Below, piece by piece: positions 16,883 to 25,657 of a DNA stretch of 46,479 nucleotides. Position 1 is the first letter of the stretch. Each line of letters starts with the position of its first letter. Position numbers and translations under genes: made by a program. The stretch is from NCBI RefSeq assembly GCF_902804475.1, contig NZ_CADCSU010000058.1, positions 1 to 46,479 on the forward strand, in the 5' to 3' direction. The DNA comes from Flavobacterium bizetiae (lineage in GTDB: Bacteria > Bacteroidota > Bacteroidia > Flavobacteriales > Flavobacteriaceae). The notes beneath the pieces were generated by a model. The model did not search any database. It was given only the letters and a program-made list of their open reading frames with translations, and had not been told where the DNA came from.

Positions 16883-17446
16883 ATGCTAGAAATCATCAAA
16901 GAACCATGGCCTTGGTATGTTGCAGGTCCGTTAATTGGATTAACAGTTCCTATTTTATTAATTATCGGAAACAAATCTTTCGGGATTAGTTCTTCGCTTC
17001 GTCATATTTGCGCGGCTTGTATTCCGGCGAATATTTCATTTTTCAAATACGATTGGAAAAAAGAAAGCTGGAATCTATTCTTCGTTTTCGGAATTTTCCT
17101 TGGCGGAGTCATTGCAGCTTATTTCCTGGCAAATCCAAATCCGGTTGAAATCACACCACAACTTTCTGAGGAATTAGCAACTTACGGAATCACCGATCAT
17201 TCGGGTTTATTACCAAAAGAACTTTTCTCTTGGGAAAGCCTTTCCACACTTCGTGGTTTTATCATGATTGTAGTGGGAGGATTTTTAGTAGGTTTCGGAA
17301 CACGTTATGCCGGCGGTTGTACAAGCGGACACGCTATTATGGGAATTTCAAACTTACAATGGCCTTCATTAGTAGCTACCATCTGTTTTATGATTGGCGG
17401 TTTTATCATGGCAAACTTGATCTTACCTTATATTCTTTCACTTTAA
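16883..17446 (+). CDS. YeeE/YedE family membrane protein (sulfur-compound transport), first half
   Basis: A 187-residue membrane protein with about five hydrophobic segments. The family signature GFGTRYAGGCTSGHAIMGIS carries the conserved cysteine that in YeeE homologues relays thiosulfate. Another cysteine pair, HICAACIP, is near residue 35. In this lineage the protein is split into two half-size genes; the second half starts 10 bp downstream. Directly behind the CstB-like gene, it most likely moves thiosulfate or sulfane sulfur. Direction of transport is not known. Confidence 0.85.
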   Translation: MLEIIKEPWPWYVAGPLIGLTVPILLIIGNKSFGISSSLRHICAACIPANISFFKYDWKKESWNLFFVFGIFLGGVIAAYFLANPNPVEITPQLSEELATYGITDHSGLLPKELFSWESLSTLRGFIMIVVGGFLVGFGTRYAGGCTSGHAIMGISNLQWPSLVATICFMIGGFIMANLILPYILSL

Positions 17447-17456
17447 AATTTCAAAA

Positions 17457-17936
17457 ATGAATAATTTAGAAAATAAAAATACAGACACTGAAGGAATCAA
17501 CGGAAGTCAAATTAAAGATTCAGGATTGTCAAACTTAAAATATCTTGTCGTTGGAATCTTTTTCGGGATTGTATTCGTAAAAGCCGAAATCATCAGCTGG
17601 TTTCGTATTCAGGAAATGTTTCAATTACAATCTTTTTTCATGTACGGCGTAATTGGCAGCGCAGTTGCAGTGGGACTTATATCGGTTCAAATCATTAAAA
17701 AATTCAATATTAAAACCTTGCAAGGCGAAAAAATCGAAATTCAGCCCAAAGTATTCAGCAAAGGACAAATCTACGGCGGGTTATTATTTGGTTTTGGCTG
17801 GGCCATTACCGGAGCATGTCCAGGACCACTTTACGCTCAAATTGGTACCGGAGTTACTGTAATTGTGGTTACTTTAATAAGTGCCATTTTAGGAACCTGG
17901 TTTTACGGTTTAATCAAAGACAAACTTCCTCATTAA
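17457..17936 (+). CDS. YeeE/YedE family membrane protein (DUF6691), second half
   Basis: A 159-residue membrane protein with about four hydrophobic segments and the second signature GFGWAITGACPGPLYAQIGTG, again with one conserved Cys. The N-terminal ~30 residues are polar and cytoplasmic. It starts 10 bp after its partner and 18 bp before the GNAT gene, so all are probably one transcript. Together the two halves should form the complete thiosulfate-handling membrane unit. Confidence 0.85.
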   Translation: MNNLENKNTDTEGINGSQIKDSGLSNLKYLVVGIFFGIVFVKAEIISWFRIQEMFQLQSFFMYGVIGSAVAVGLISVQIIKKFNIKTLQGEKIEIQPKVFSKGQIYGGLLFGFGWAITGACPGPLYAQIGTGVTVIVVTLISAILGTWFYGLIKDKLPH

Positions 17937-17953
17937 GATTTAAAATATAAAAA

Positions 17954-18475
17954 ATGAGCAACACAACAGAACAACTACTACTAAGAAAAGCAACTATTAC
18001 AGACTTGCCAGTTATCTGGACCATCATACAAGATGCTATCGAACAAAGACGTCAGGAAGGAAGTTCGCAATGGCAAGACGGTTATCCTAACGAACTTAGC
18101 ATAACCAACGATATAAACAATGGTTACGGATATGTACTTACAGAAAACGAAACCATTTTATCCTATTCTGCTATTATATTCGACAAAGAACCCGCTTACG
18201 AAGACATAGAAGGCGAATGGCTTACCAACGGAGATTATGGCGTTGTACATCGTGTAGCCGTATCAAAATTGGCAAAAGGAAAAGGTATTGCAACCAAACT
18301 CTTTAAAAATATCGAAGGTTTATGCCTCGAAAAAAATATTCATAGCATAAAAGTAGACACCAACTTCGACAATGTGCCTATGCTTAAAATTTTAGAAAGA
18401 TTAGAATATACCTATTGCGGCGAAGTCTATTTTAGAGGAGCAGCCCGAAAAGCTTTCGAAAAAAAGCTAGCTTAA
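17954..18475 (+). CDS. GNAT family N-acetyltransferase
   Basis: A 173-residue GNAT protein with the acetyl-CoA-binding motif HRVAVSKLAKGKGIATKLF at mid-sequence, then IKVDTNFDNVPMLKILERLEY, a typical beta5/alpha4 end. It is the last gene of the sulfur-related run, 17 bp after the YeeE/YedE half, followed by a terminator. Whether it takes part in sulfur metabolism is unknown. Confidence 0.83.
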   Translation: MSNTTEQLLLRKATITDLPVIWTIIQDAIEQRRQEGSSQWQDGYPNELSITNDINNGYGYVLTENETILSYSAIIFDKEPAYEDIEGEWLTNGDYGVVHRVAVSKLAKGKGIATKLFKNIEGLCLEKNIHSIKVDTNFDNVPMLKILERLEYTYCGEVYFRGAARKAFEKKLA

Positions 18476-18502
18476 AAATATACAATCTCAATATTACAAA
18501 TC

Positions 18503-18535
18503 AAACCCGGCAGAATTCAAAAAACTGTCGGGTTT
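18503..18535 (+). terminator. Terminator of the CstB/YeeE/GNAT unit
   Basis: Arms AAACCCGGCAG (18503-18513) and CTGTCGGGTTT (18525-18535), one G-U pair, followed by a T-rich tail. Confidence 0.8.
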
Positions 18536-18558
18536 CTTATTAAAGCGTATCAAAAAAA

Positions 18559-19332
18559 ATGAACAAAATATATTTTCAGATTTTATTATCCTTATTTTTA
18601 ATAAGTTGCTCCAATACTAAAAAATCAACAGTTCAGACATCAAATAAAACCTATGATGTTCAGCTTGATAGTTTAGAGTTATTTGATAAATCCAGTAACC
18701 GCAAAATTCCGGTCGCAATGTATCATCCAAAATCTGATACGAAAATAAAAAACCAGCAGGTAATAATCTTCAGCCACGGATACGGAGAAAACAAAGGCGG
18801 AGACAATAAAATCTATTCTTACTTAACAGAACATTTAGCATCGCAAGGATCTTTCGTTATCAGCATTCAGCACGAATTACCTACCGACGATCTTTTAGCA
18901 ATGGAAGGAGAACTAAAAGTTACAAGAAGACCAAATTGGGAACGAGGTACACAAAACATTCTTTATGTTTTAAACGAATTCAAAACAATCAAACCCGAAT
19001 TAGATTTCAAGCACCTAACACTAATTGGCCATTCGAATGGCGGAGACATGACAGCTCTATTCGCTACCAAATATCCCAAACTGGTTTATAAAATAATCAC
19101 AATGGACAATCGAAGAATGCCTCTTCCAAGAGTTAAGCATCCTAAAATATACACGTTGCGCTCTAAAAACTATGCTGCAGACGAAGGCGTGTTACCAACA
19201 GAACAAGAACAAAAGAAATACGGAATGACAGTTCAGTTCACCCCAATTAACCACAGCGACATGGACAATGACGCAACAACCGAAGAACGAAAAATACTAT
19301 TTACCCACATCGAAAAATACTTAAGCGAGTAA
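18559..19332 (+). CDS. Lipoprotein alpha/beta hydrolase
   Basis: A 257-residue lipoprotein. The N-terminus ends in the lipobox LISC, with Cys17 as the lipidation site. The hydrolase core shows IIFSHGYGENKGG (oxyanion strand), the nucleophile elbow GHSNGG and a final NHSDM likely to supply the catalytic His. It resembles dienelactone-hydrolase-like or PET-hydrolase-like lipoproteins, but the substrate is not evident. It lies between two terminators and is probably monocistronic. Confidence 0.82.
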   Translation: MNKIYFQILLSLFLISCSNTKKSTVQTSNKTYDVQLDSLELFDKSSNRKIPVAMYHPKSDTKIKNQQVIIFSHGYGENKGGDNKIYSYLTEHLASQGSFVISIQHELPTDDLLAMEGELKVTRRPNWERGTQNILYVLNEFKTIKPELDFKHLTLIGHSNGGDMTALFATKYPKLVYKIITMDNRRMPLPRVKHPKIYTLRSKNYAADEGVLPTEQEQKKYGMTVQFTPINHSDMDNDATTEERKILFTHIEKYLSE

Positions 19333-19345
19333 CTTAAAAAAATTA

Positions 19346-19553
19346 AAACCCAACGAGTTTTGAAACTTGTCAGGTTTTATTTTTTAATCTAAATTCAGAA
19401 ATCTAAAATCTAAAATTAATCTGGGCGTGCCACCATCCCGATAAGAGGGCAAATATACTTTGCGCTTATACGCCCTCTTATCGGCATGCTGTCGGGCTAT
19501 CCACGCTACTTCGGTAGCCTGCTCCTATCCCTCACGCGCGTAAACGAAGAAGT
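19346..19553 (+). repeat. Composite structured repeat, left copy (flanks glp locus)
   Basis: Three modules in order: an AACC...GGTT terminator-like hairpin (about 19346-19377) serving the upstream gene, AATCTAAA-type octamers (19386-19420) and a ~125-bp element starting GGGCGTGCC. The element has a perfect 13-bp stem CCGATAAGAGGGC/GCCCTCTTATCGG and the UUCG hairpin GCTAC-TTCG-GTAGC, and ends CTCCTATCCCTCACGC. The inverted copy is at 25262-25470. Confidence 0.85.
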
Positions 19554-19601
19554 ATTTCAAAAAAACTAGAAGTTTCGTTTTTTCGAATCTTTATAAAAAT
19601 G

Positions 19602-20372
19602 CTATTTTGAAGCAATTATAACCTCCACTCCTATTTCTTCTAGTTTCGTTTTGGTTTCGATATCGATACCATCATCCGTAATCAAAACATCGATTTTATC
19701 CAGATTACAAATTTTACCAAAACCTCTAACATTCATTTTTGTAGAATCTACCAGTACAATCACCTTTTCTGCCAGCGAAATCATTACCTGATTCAGATGC
19801 GCTTCAGAAGCATTCGAAGTACTTAAACCAAAATCTAAATGAAGTCCGTCTGCCCCTAAAAACAATTTATTACAAGAAAACTCTTTTAATATCGCCTCAG
19901 AAATTGGCCCAATTACAGAATTTGAACTCTTACGAACATCACCACCCAACTGTATCGTATCAACATTTGTTTCCTTACTTAATTCTAAAGACACCTTTAA
20001 AGAAGGCGTAATCACAGTCAGTTTTTGAAATCCTGAAATGATTTGCGACAAATAATGAACATTAGATCCTGAACCTAATATGATGTAATCAAAATTATTA
20101 ATATACTTTAAAGCCTCTTTTGCAATTTGTTTTTTTTGCTCTACCTGAAGTCCTTCTTTATCACTTAAATCTCTTTCGAAAGCGTAAATAGGCTGTTTAC
20201 TTGCACCACCATGAGTACGATGTAGCAAGTTTTCATTTTCTAAAAAATTCAAATCCTTTCGTATTGTTACGGTTGAAACGTTCAGAATTTCGCATAAATC
20301 CGCCACATTTACGTATCCGCTTTTATCCAGTTCTTTAAGTATCTCCTCTTGCCTTTTGTTTATAATAACCAT
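19602..20372 (-). CDS. glpR: DeoR-family repressor of glycerol genes
   Basis: A 256-residue DeoR regulator. The N-terminal helix-turn-helix is typical (ADLCEILNVSTVTIRKDLNFLE, then RTHGGA), and the C-terminal ~190 residues form the sugar-phosphate-binding domain with ILGSGSNVHYLSQI and the LFLGADGLH / VLVDSTKM motifs. It is divergent from glpD-glpK-glpF, so the natural effector is glycerol 3-phosphate. The decamer AGTTTCGTTT occurs in the shared promoter region and again near and just beyond the 3' end of this gene (19642 and 19571). Confidence 0.88.
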   Translation of the reverse strand: MVIINKRQEEILKELDKSGYVNVADLCEILNVSTVTIRKDLNFLENENLLHRTHGGASKQPIYAFERDLSDKEGLQVEQKKQIAKEALKYINNFDYIILGSGSNVHYLSQIISGFQKLTVITPSLKVSLELSKETNVDTIQLGGDVRKSSNSVIGPISEAILKEFSCNKLFLGADGLHLDFGLSTSNASEAHLNQVMISLAEKVIVLVDSTKMNVRGFGKICNLDKIDVLITDDGIDIETKTKLEEIGVEVIIASK

Positions 20373-20452
20373 AATAGCCTGATAATATTAAGATTTTTGA
20401 AGGTATAAATGTACGACAAAAAAATAATTCAAAAAAAACCTTATTTTATTAC

Positions 20453-20481
20453 TTTAGTTTCGTTTAGTTTCGTTAATTTTG
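20453..20481 (+). promoter_or_regulatory. glpD promoter with repeated TTTAGTTTCG
   Basis: Two abutting decamers TTTAGTTTCG (20453-20462 and 20463-20472) run directly into a perfect -7 box TAATTTTG (20474-20481). They cover the -33 to -10 region, a position where a bound repressor blocks transcription. This is the probable GlpR operator. The start codon is 46 bp beyond the box. Confidence 0.65.
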
Positions 20482-20527
20482 CTTTAAAGAAATAAAAAAC
20501 AGAAAAAGAAACAAAAACAAACACTAT

Positions 20528-22105
20528 ATGAAACGTTCAGAACAGTTATCGAAACTAAAAAGCACTGAAAAGTGGGATGTGATTGTAATAGGTGGTGGAG
20601 CAAGCGGCCTTGGAACTGCTCTTGATGCTGCAAGCAGAGGTTACAAAACAGTCTTGGTCGAAGCAGTAGATTTTGCTAAAGGAACTTCAAGCCGAAGCAC
20701 AAAATTAGTTCATGGTGGCGTACGTTACCTGGAGCAAGGTGACGTGCATTTGGTAAAAGAAGCCTTAAAAGAAAGAGGATTGATGGCAAAAAATGCCGGA
20801 CATTTAGTTAAAAATCAATCTTTTGTTATTCCTAACTACAATTGGTGGGGTGGTTATTTTTATACCATTGGTTTAACCATTTACGATTTACTGGCCGGAC
20901 GTTTAAGTTTAGGACGCTCAAAATATATTTCGAAAAGAAAAACAATCGAAATGCTTCCTAATGTGCAGGAAAAAGGTTTAACAAGCGGTGTTATTTATCA
21001 CGACGGACAATTTGATGATTCACGTCTTGCCATAAACATAGCTCAAACTGCTGCCGAAAAAGGTGCTTGTATTGTAAATTACTGTAAAGTTGTTAATTTA
21101 TTAAAAGACGACAACAATCAGGTTATTGGTGTTCAGGTATTAGATCAGGAAACAGGAGACAAATACGATTTAAAAGGATCTGCGATTATTAATGCAACTG
21201 GAGTTTTCACCAATGCAATAATGAAACTAAACGATACCGTTTACAAAAAATATATCGTACCAAGTCAGGGAATTCACTTAGTTTTCGATAAATCATTTTT
21301 ACCGGGAGATCATGCTTTAATGATTCCTAAAACAAGCGACGGAAGAGTTTTATTTGCCGTGCCTTGGCATAACCGAATTGTAGTAGGAACAACTGATACT
21401 TTAATTAAAAAACAAAGTTTAGAACCAATCGCTCTTGAAAGTGAAATTGAATTTGTACTCGAAACAGCACAACGCTTTTTAGCAAAAAAACCAACCAGAG
21501 CAGATGTTTTATCTGTTTACGCTGGTTTACGTCCTTTGGCAGCACCAAAAGAAGAAGGAAAAAGCACCAAAGAAGTTTCAAGAAGCCATAAAATCATCGT
21601 TTCGGATACGGGTTTAATCACCATTACAGGAGGAAAATGGACTACTTACAGAAAAATTGCCGAAGACATTATAGATAAAGCAATCAAAATACGTAAAATA
21701 CCTGCAAAAGGTTGTAATACAGAACATCTTTCCATTCACGGAAATCAGCCTACAACTACTTTAGACAGAGAAAACCATTTATATATTTATGGTTCAGACA
21801 TTCCTAAAATACGTCAGCTGCAACAAATTGAACCTGAATTAAAAGAGAAAGTACATCCTGATCACGAATTTACAATGGCAGAAGTTGCCTGGGCGATTCG
21901 ATACGAAATGGCCAGAACTGTAGATGATATTTTAGCAAGACGTGTTCGTTTATTATTCTTAGACGCCAGAGCTGCAGTTCAGTCTTCTGAAAAAGTAGCA
22001 AGATTATTAGCCAAAGAATTAGGACACGATGAAGCGTGGATCACTCAGGAAATTGCAAATTTTAAAGAGATTTCAAAAGGATTTTTTCTATCAGAATTTC
22101 GATAA
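20528..22105 (+). CDS. glpD: Glycerol-3-phosphate dehydrogenase (aerobic type)
   Basis: A 525-residue FAD enzyme that oxidises glycerol 3-phosphate to dihydroxyacetone phosphate and passes electrons to the quinone pool at the inner membrane. The N-terminal FAD-binding motif is VIVIGGGASGLGTALDAASRG, followed by the conserved GTSSRSTKLVHGGVRYLEQG. Mid-sequence IVVGTTDT, the GLRPLAAP loop and ITGGKWTTYRKIAEDI belong to the DAO fold, and a C-terminal helical domain completes the family layout. It is the first gene of the glp operon. Confidence 0.95.
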   Translation: MKRSEQLSKLKSTEKWDVIVIGGGASGLGTALDAASRGYKTVLVEAVDFAKGTSSRSTKLVHGGVRYLEQGDVHLVKEALKERGLMAKNAGHLVKNQSFVIPNYNWWGGYFYTIGLTIYDLLAGRLSLGRSKYISKRKTIEMLPNVQEKGLTSGVIYHDGQFDDSRLAINIAQTAAEKGACIVNYCKVVNLLKDDNNQVIGVQVLDQETGDKYDLKGSAIINATGVFTNAIMKLNDTVYKKYIVPSQGIHLVFDKSFLPGDHALMIPKTSDGRVLFAVPWHNRIVVGTTDTLIKKQSLEPIALESEIEFVLETAQRFLAKKPTRADVLSVYAGLRPLAAPKEEGKSTKEVSRSHKIIVSDTGLITITGGKWTTYRKIAEDIIDKAIKIRKIPAKGCNTEHLSIHGNQPTTTLDRENHLYIYGSDIPKIRQLQQIEPELKEKVHPDHEFTMAEVAWAIRYEMARTVDDILARRVRLLFLDARAAVQSSEKVARLLAKELGHDEAWITQEIANFKEISKGFFLSEFR

Positions 22106-22158
22106 AATGATGTGAATTTCAATAACAGAACTTTATTAACTTAATTATACTATCAACC

Positions 22159-23655
22159 ATGCAAGAAAAATTAATTTTAGCTCTAGACCAGGGAACCACT
22201 TCCTCCAGAGCTATTCTATTCAATCACGAAGGAGAAATTGTAAGCCTCTCACAGAAACCATTTGAGCAAATTTTCCCTAAGCCAGGGTGGGTAGAACACG
22301 ATCCTAACGAAATCTGGTCTTCTCAGATAAGTACAGCTGCCGAAGTAATCGCAAAAGTGGGAATTTCAGGCCGCGAAGTCGCAGCAATCGGAATCACTAA
22401 TCAGCGTGAAACTACTATTGTATGGGACAGAGAAACCAGCGAACCTATTTATAACGCCATTGTTTGGCAAGATCGAAGAACAGCAAAATTTTGTGACGAA
22501 TTAAAAGCACAAGGTCATGCTGATATGATTCAGAAAAAAACGGGATTAATCCTTGATGCTTATTTCTCTGGAACAAAAGTAAAATGGATTCTTGATAATG
22601 TTCCCGGAGCACGTGAAAAAGCAGAACAAGGAAAACTTTGTTTTGGAACTGTAGATACTTGGCTTATCTGGAAACTTACCCGTACCAAGTTATTTATGAC
22701 TGACGTTTCTAATGCGAGCAGAACTTTATTATTCAACATTCATACTTTAGAATGGGATAATGAATTGTTAGAATTATTCGATATCCCGAGAGCAATGCTT
22801 CCGGAAGTAAAACAAAGCAGTGAAATTTACGGAGAAACCTGCACTACCCTATTTGCAACAAAAATTCCTATTGCAGGAGTTGCAGGAGATCAGCAAGCTG
22901 CCCTTTTTGGTCAATTGTGTACGAGTTCAGGAATGGTAAAAAACACGTACGGAACAGGTTGTTTTATGTTAATGAATACGGGAGAAAAACCAATTCAGTC
23001 TACAAACAATTTATTGACTACGATTGCCTGGAAAATCAACGGAAAAACGACTTATGCTTTAGAAGGAAGTGTTTTCGTAGGAGGAGCCGCTGTACAATGG
23101 CTAAGAGACGGAGCCAAAATGATTGATTCATCAGAAGAAATTGAAGCTCTTGCCGCTAGCGTTCCTGATAATGGAGGCGTATATTTTGTACCGGCATTAA
23201 CTGGTTTAGGAGCTCCTTATTGGGATCAATATGCCAGAGGTGCGATTGTAGGTATTACAAGAGGAACAACAAATGCTCATATTGCCAGAGCAACTTTAGA
23301 AGGAATTGCTTATCAGGTAAATGATTTAGTGAAAGCGATGGAAGCTGATTTTGGTGACAAAGGAAAAGAATTAAGAGTTGACGGAGGTGCTGCTACCAAT
23401 AATTTATTGATGCAATTTCAATCTGATATTTTTGGTTCTACTGTAACACGACCAAAAACACTTGAAACAACAGCTCTTGGCGCTGCTTATTTGGCTGGAC
23501 TTGCTGTTGGATATTGGGCAAGCTTAGATGATTTGAAAGAGCAATGGTCTATAGACAAAGTATTTTCGCCAGAAATGGAAGAAAAACAAGTACATACACT
23601 TGTAAAAAACTGGGACAAAGCTGTAGGCCGCGCATCAAACTGGATTGAAGAATAA
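22159..23655 (+). CDS. glpK: Glycerol kinase
   Basis: A 498-residue FGGY-family kinase that phosphorylates glycerol with ATP. The N-terminal phosphate loop [14 protein letters not shown], the [12 protein letters not shown] glycerol-binding strand, VWQDRRTA, the [16 protein letters not shown]-site motif and [19 protein letters not shown] all match glycerol kinases. The length equals the usual one. It is placed 53 bp after glpD and 15 bp before glpF, so uptake and phosphorylation are co-transcribed. Confidence 0.96.
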   Translation: MQEKLILALDQGTTSSRAILFNHEGEIVSLSQKPFEQIFPKPGWVEHDPNEIWSSQISTAAEVIAKVGISGREVAAIGITNQRETTIVWDRETSEPIYNAIVWQDRRTAKFCDELKAQGHADMIQKKTGLILDAYFSGTKVKWILDNVPGAREKAEQGKLCFGTVDTWLIWKLTRTKLFMTDVSNASRTLLFNIHTLEWDNELLELFDIPRAMLPEVKQSSEIYGETCTTLFATKIPIAGVAGDQQAALFGQLCTSSGMVKNTYGTGCFMLMNTGEKPIQSTNNLLTTIAWKINGKTTYALEGSVFVGGAAVQWLRDGAKMIDSSEEIEALAASVPDNGGVYFVPALTGLGAPYWDQYARGAIVGITRGTTNAHIARATLEGIAYQVNDLVKAMEADFGDKGKELRVDGGAATNNLLMQFQSDIFGSTVTRPKTLETTALGAAYLAGLAVGYWASLDDLKEQWSIDKVFSPEMEEKQVHTLVKNWDKAVGRASNWIEE

Positions 23656-23670
23656 CTAAACACAAACGAT

Positions 23671-24402
23671 ATGACTCCTTTTATAGCAGAAATTTTAGGC
23701 ACCATGGTGATGATTTTATTAGGAAATGGCGTTGTGGCAAACGTTAATCTTAAAGGTACAATTGGTAATAATTCAGGTTGGATAGTCGTTACCAGCGCAT
23801 GGGCATTTGCCGTGTTTGTAGGTGTAACTATTGCAGGCCCGGTTAGTGGTGCACATTTAAACCCTGTAGTTACTCTTGGTTTGGCACTTATAGGAAAATT
23901 TAGTTGGGATTTAGTTCCTACCTATATATTAGGCGAAATGATTGGAGCAATGTTGGGTGCATTTTTAGTATGGTTGTCACATAAAGACCATTTTGCAGCA
24001 ACAGAAGATGAAGGCGCGAAACTTGCTTGTTTTTCTACAGGACCGGCCATCAAGAATAATTTTTCTAATTTGATAAGCGAAGCAATTGCAACTTTTGTTT
24101 TGATATTTTCTATTTTCTACATTGCAGGTCCAAGCTTACAAATTGCAGCTGATGCCAACGCAACAATTGGTTTAGGAACTATAGGCGCACTGCCTGTTGC
24201 AATAGTCGTATGGGCAATTGGCCTTTCATTGGGAGGTACTACCGGATATGCTATAAATCCCGCGAGAGATTTAGGACCAAGAATTATGCATGCTATTTTA
24301 CCCATAAAAGGAAGTAGCAACTGGGGATATGCCTGGATCCCGATTGTAGGACCTATAATTGGAGCTTCTTTGGCTGCAGCATTATATCTCAGTCTTAATT
24401 AA
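23671..24402 (+). CDS. glpF: Glycerol uptake facilitator (aquaglyceroporin)
   Basis: A 243-residue MIP channel with six membrane helices and two pore loops. The second loop has the canonical NPARD (Asp after Arg marks glycerol-conducting channels rather than water-only ones), but the first loop reads NPV (SGAHLNPVVTL) instead of NPA. Substitution in the first motif is known in some MIP proteins and usually keeps function. It brings glycerol into the cytoplasm for the adjacent kinase. Confidence 0.93.
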   Translation: MTPFIAEILGTMVMILLGNGVVANVNLKGTIGNNSGWIVVTSAWAFAVFVGVTIAGPVSGAHLNPVVTLGLALIGKFSWDLVPTYILGEMIGAMLGAFLVWLSHKDHFAATEDEGAKLACFSTGPAIKNNFSNLISEAIATFVLIFSIFYIAGPSLQIAADANATIGLGTIGALPVAIVVWAIGLSLGGTTGYAINPARDLGPRIMHAILPIKGSSNWGYAWIPIVGPIIGASLAAALYLSLN

Positions 24403-24431
24403 AAACATCTTCTTTTAATCCATAAATTTTT

Positions 24432-25199
24432 ATGAAAAATCTTTTTCTTTCTATGATAATCTTCATAGGACTAGCTGGCTATGCTCAAGAATCAACGCCG
24501 GAAAGTGCAGCTAGTAAAGAACCAAGCCGATTAAATTTTAATGTTACGCTTGCAACAAGTCACCTTTGGAGAGGATTAATTATCAGTCCAAGTATGACGG
24601 CTATGGGAGATATTCATTATACCTTCGATAAAAACCGAAACTTTTCGGTTGGTGTTTGGGGCGGTAACAGTTTTGATGGTAAATATACTGAGGTAGATTA
24701 TTACGTTCAGTACAAACATAAAGGACTTACAATTGGTCTGTGGGATTTATTCAACACTACAAATGTTGAACATCCGGAAGTTTTTAATTACGATAAAAAC
24801 ACGACGACTCACCTTATTGATTTAAGAACTTCGTATCGTTTTTCGCAGGAATTTCCGTTGCGAATCGAGGCTGATATTATTCTTTATGGCAATGACAAGG
24901 AGTTAAACTCTGATGCTAATTATAAAAACAGATATTCTACTTATGTAGAATTAGGATATCCGATTATAAAAAATGACGAAATAACGCTAGATGCTTATGT
25001 AGGAGCAGGATTTTCGCTTGATGGAAAAACGAATCTATATATAAAGGATCCGGATCGTAATTTTGGTATCGTAAATACCGGATTGAAAGCTTCTAAAGAT
25101 ATTTCGATATTTCAGTATAAACTTCCGGTTTTTGCAGGCATAATGTGGAATCCTGCTGAAAAATATACTCGTATGCAATTAGGAGTTTCATTATTCTAA
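24432..25199 (+). CDS. Outer-membrane beta-barrel protein of the glp operon
   Basis: A 255-residue exported protein. The first ~19 residues form a signal peptide (..GLAGYAQ). The rest alternates polar and hydrophobic residues in short strands and ends with the aromatic residue F (RMQLGVSLF), as expected for an outer-membrane barrel. The opening FNVTLATSHLWRG resembles the TorF/TIGR02001 putative-porin group. It lies 29 bp after glpF in the same orientation and before the operon terminator. By context it may be the outer-membrane entry route for glycerol or glycerophosphodiesters; that is inference. Confidence 0.75.
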   Translation: MKNLFLSMIIFIGLAGYAQESTPESAASKEPSRLNFNVTLATSHLWRGLIISPSMTAMGDIHYTFDKNRNFSVGVWGGNSFDGKYTEVDYYVQYKHKGLTIGLWDLFNTTNVEHPEVFNYDKNTTTHLIDLRTSYRFSQEFPLRIEADIILYGNDKELNSDANYKNRYSTYVELGYPIIKNDEITLDAYVGAGFSLDGKTNLYIKDPDRNFGIVNTGLKASKDISIFQYKLPVFAGIMWNPAEKYTRMQLGVSLF

Positions 25200-25221
25200 G
25201 ACTGAAATAAATTATTCTATT

Positions 25222-25254
25222 AAACCCGACACGCTCTTAAAGCCTGTCGGGTTT
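25222..25254 (+). terminator. Terminator of the glp operon
   Basis: Arms AAACCCGACA (25222-25231) and TGTCGGGTTT (25245-25254), followed by a T-rich tail. Confidence 0.85.
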
Positions 25255-25261
25255 CTTGTTT

Positions 25262-25470
25262 ACGTGAGCCGCATGAGGGATAGAAGCTAACTGCCGAAGC
25301 AGTGTGGATAGCCCGACAGCATCCTGATAAGAGGGCGTATACGTGCAAAGTAACTTTGCCCTCTTGTCTGGATGGTGGCATGCCCCTATTATAATTTTAG
25401 ATTTCTGATTTTAGATTTTAGATTCCTGATTCCTGATAAACCCGACAGGTTTTAAAAATCTGTCGGGTTT
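25262..25470 (-). repeat. Composite structured repeat, right copy (inverted)
   Basis: Read on the minus strand it has the same modules as 19346-19553: a CCCGACAG...CTGTCGGG hairpin (25438-25470), TCTAAAATCTAAAAT octamers, then GGGGCATGCCACCATCC, a stem around AAGAGGGC/GCCCTCTT, and a UUCG hairpin ACTGC-TTCG-GCAGT. The rest of the gap to 25657 shows nothing more. Confidence 0.83.
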
Positions 25471-25657
25471 AGCGAAGACTTTGTTGAATAGTATCAAAAC
25501 TCTATTTTAGCTAAACAACATTGTTATTAAACAATCGTTAAATATTTATCAGACAATATTTTAAGTTAAAAATTATATTATTTTTATACTAATTATATAG
25601 AGTTTATCTAGCTAATTATTTCGCTTTTTTTGAATTAACAAAAATTTAACATGACAT

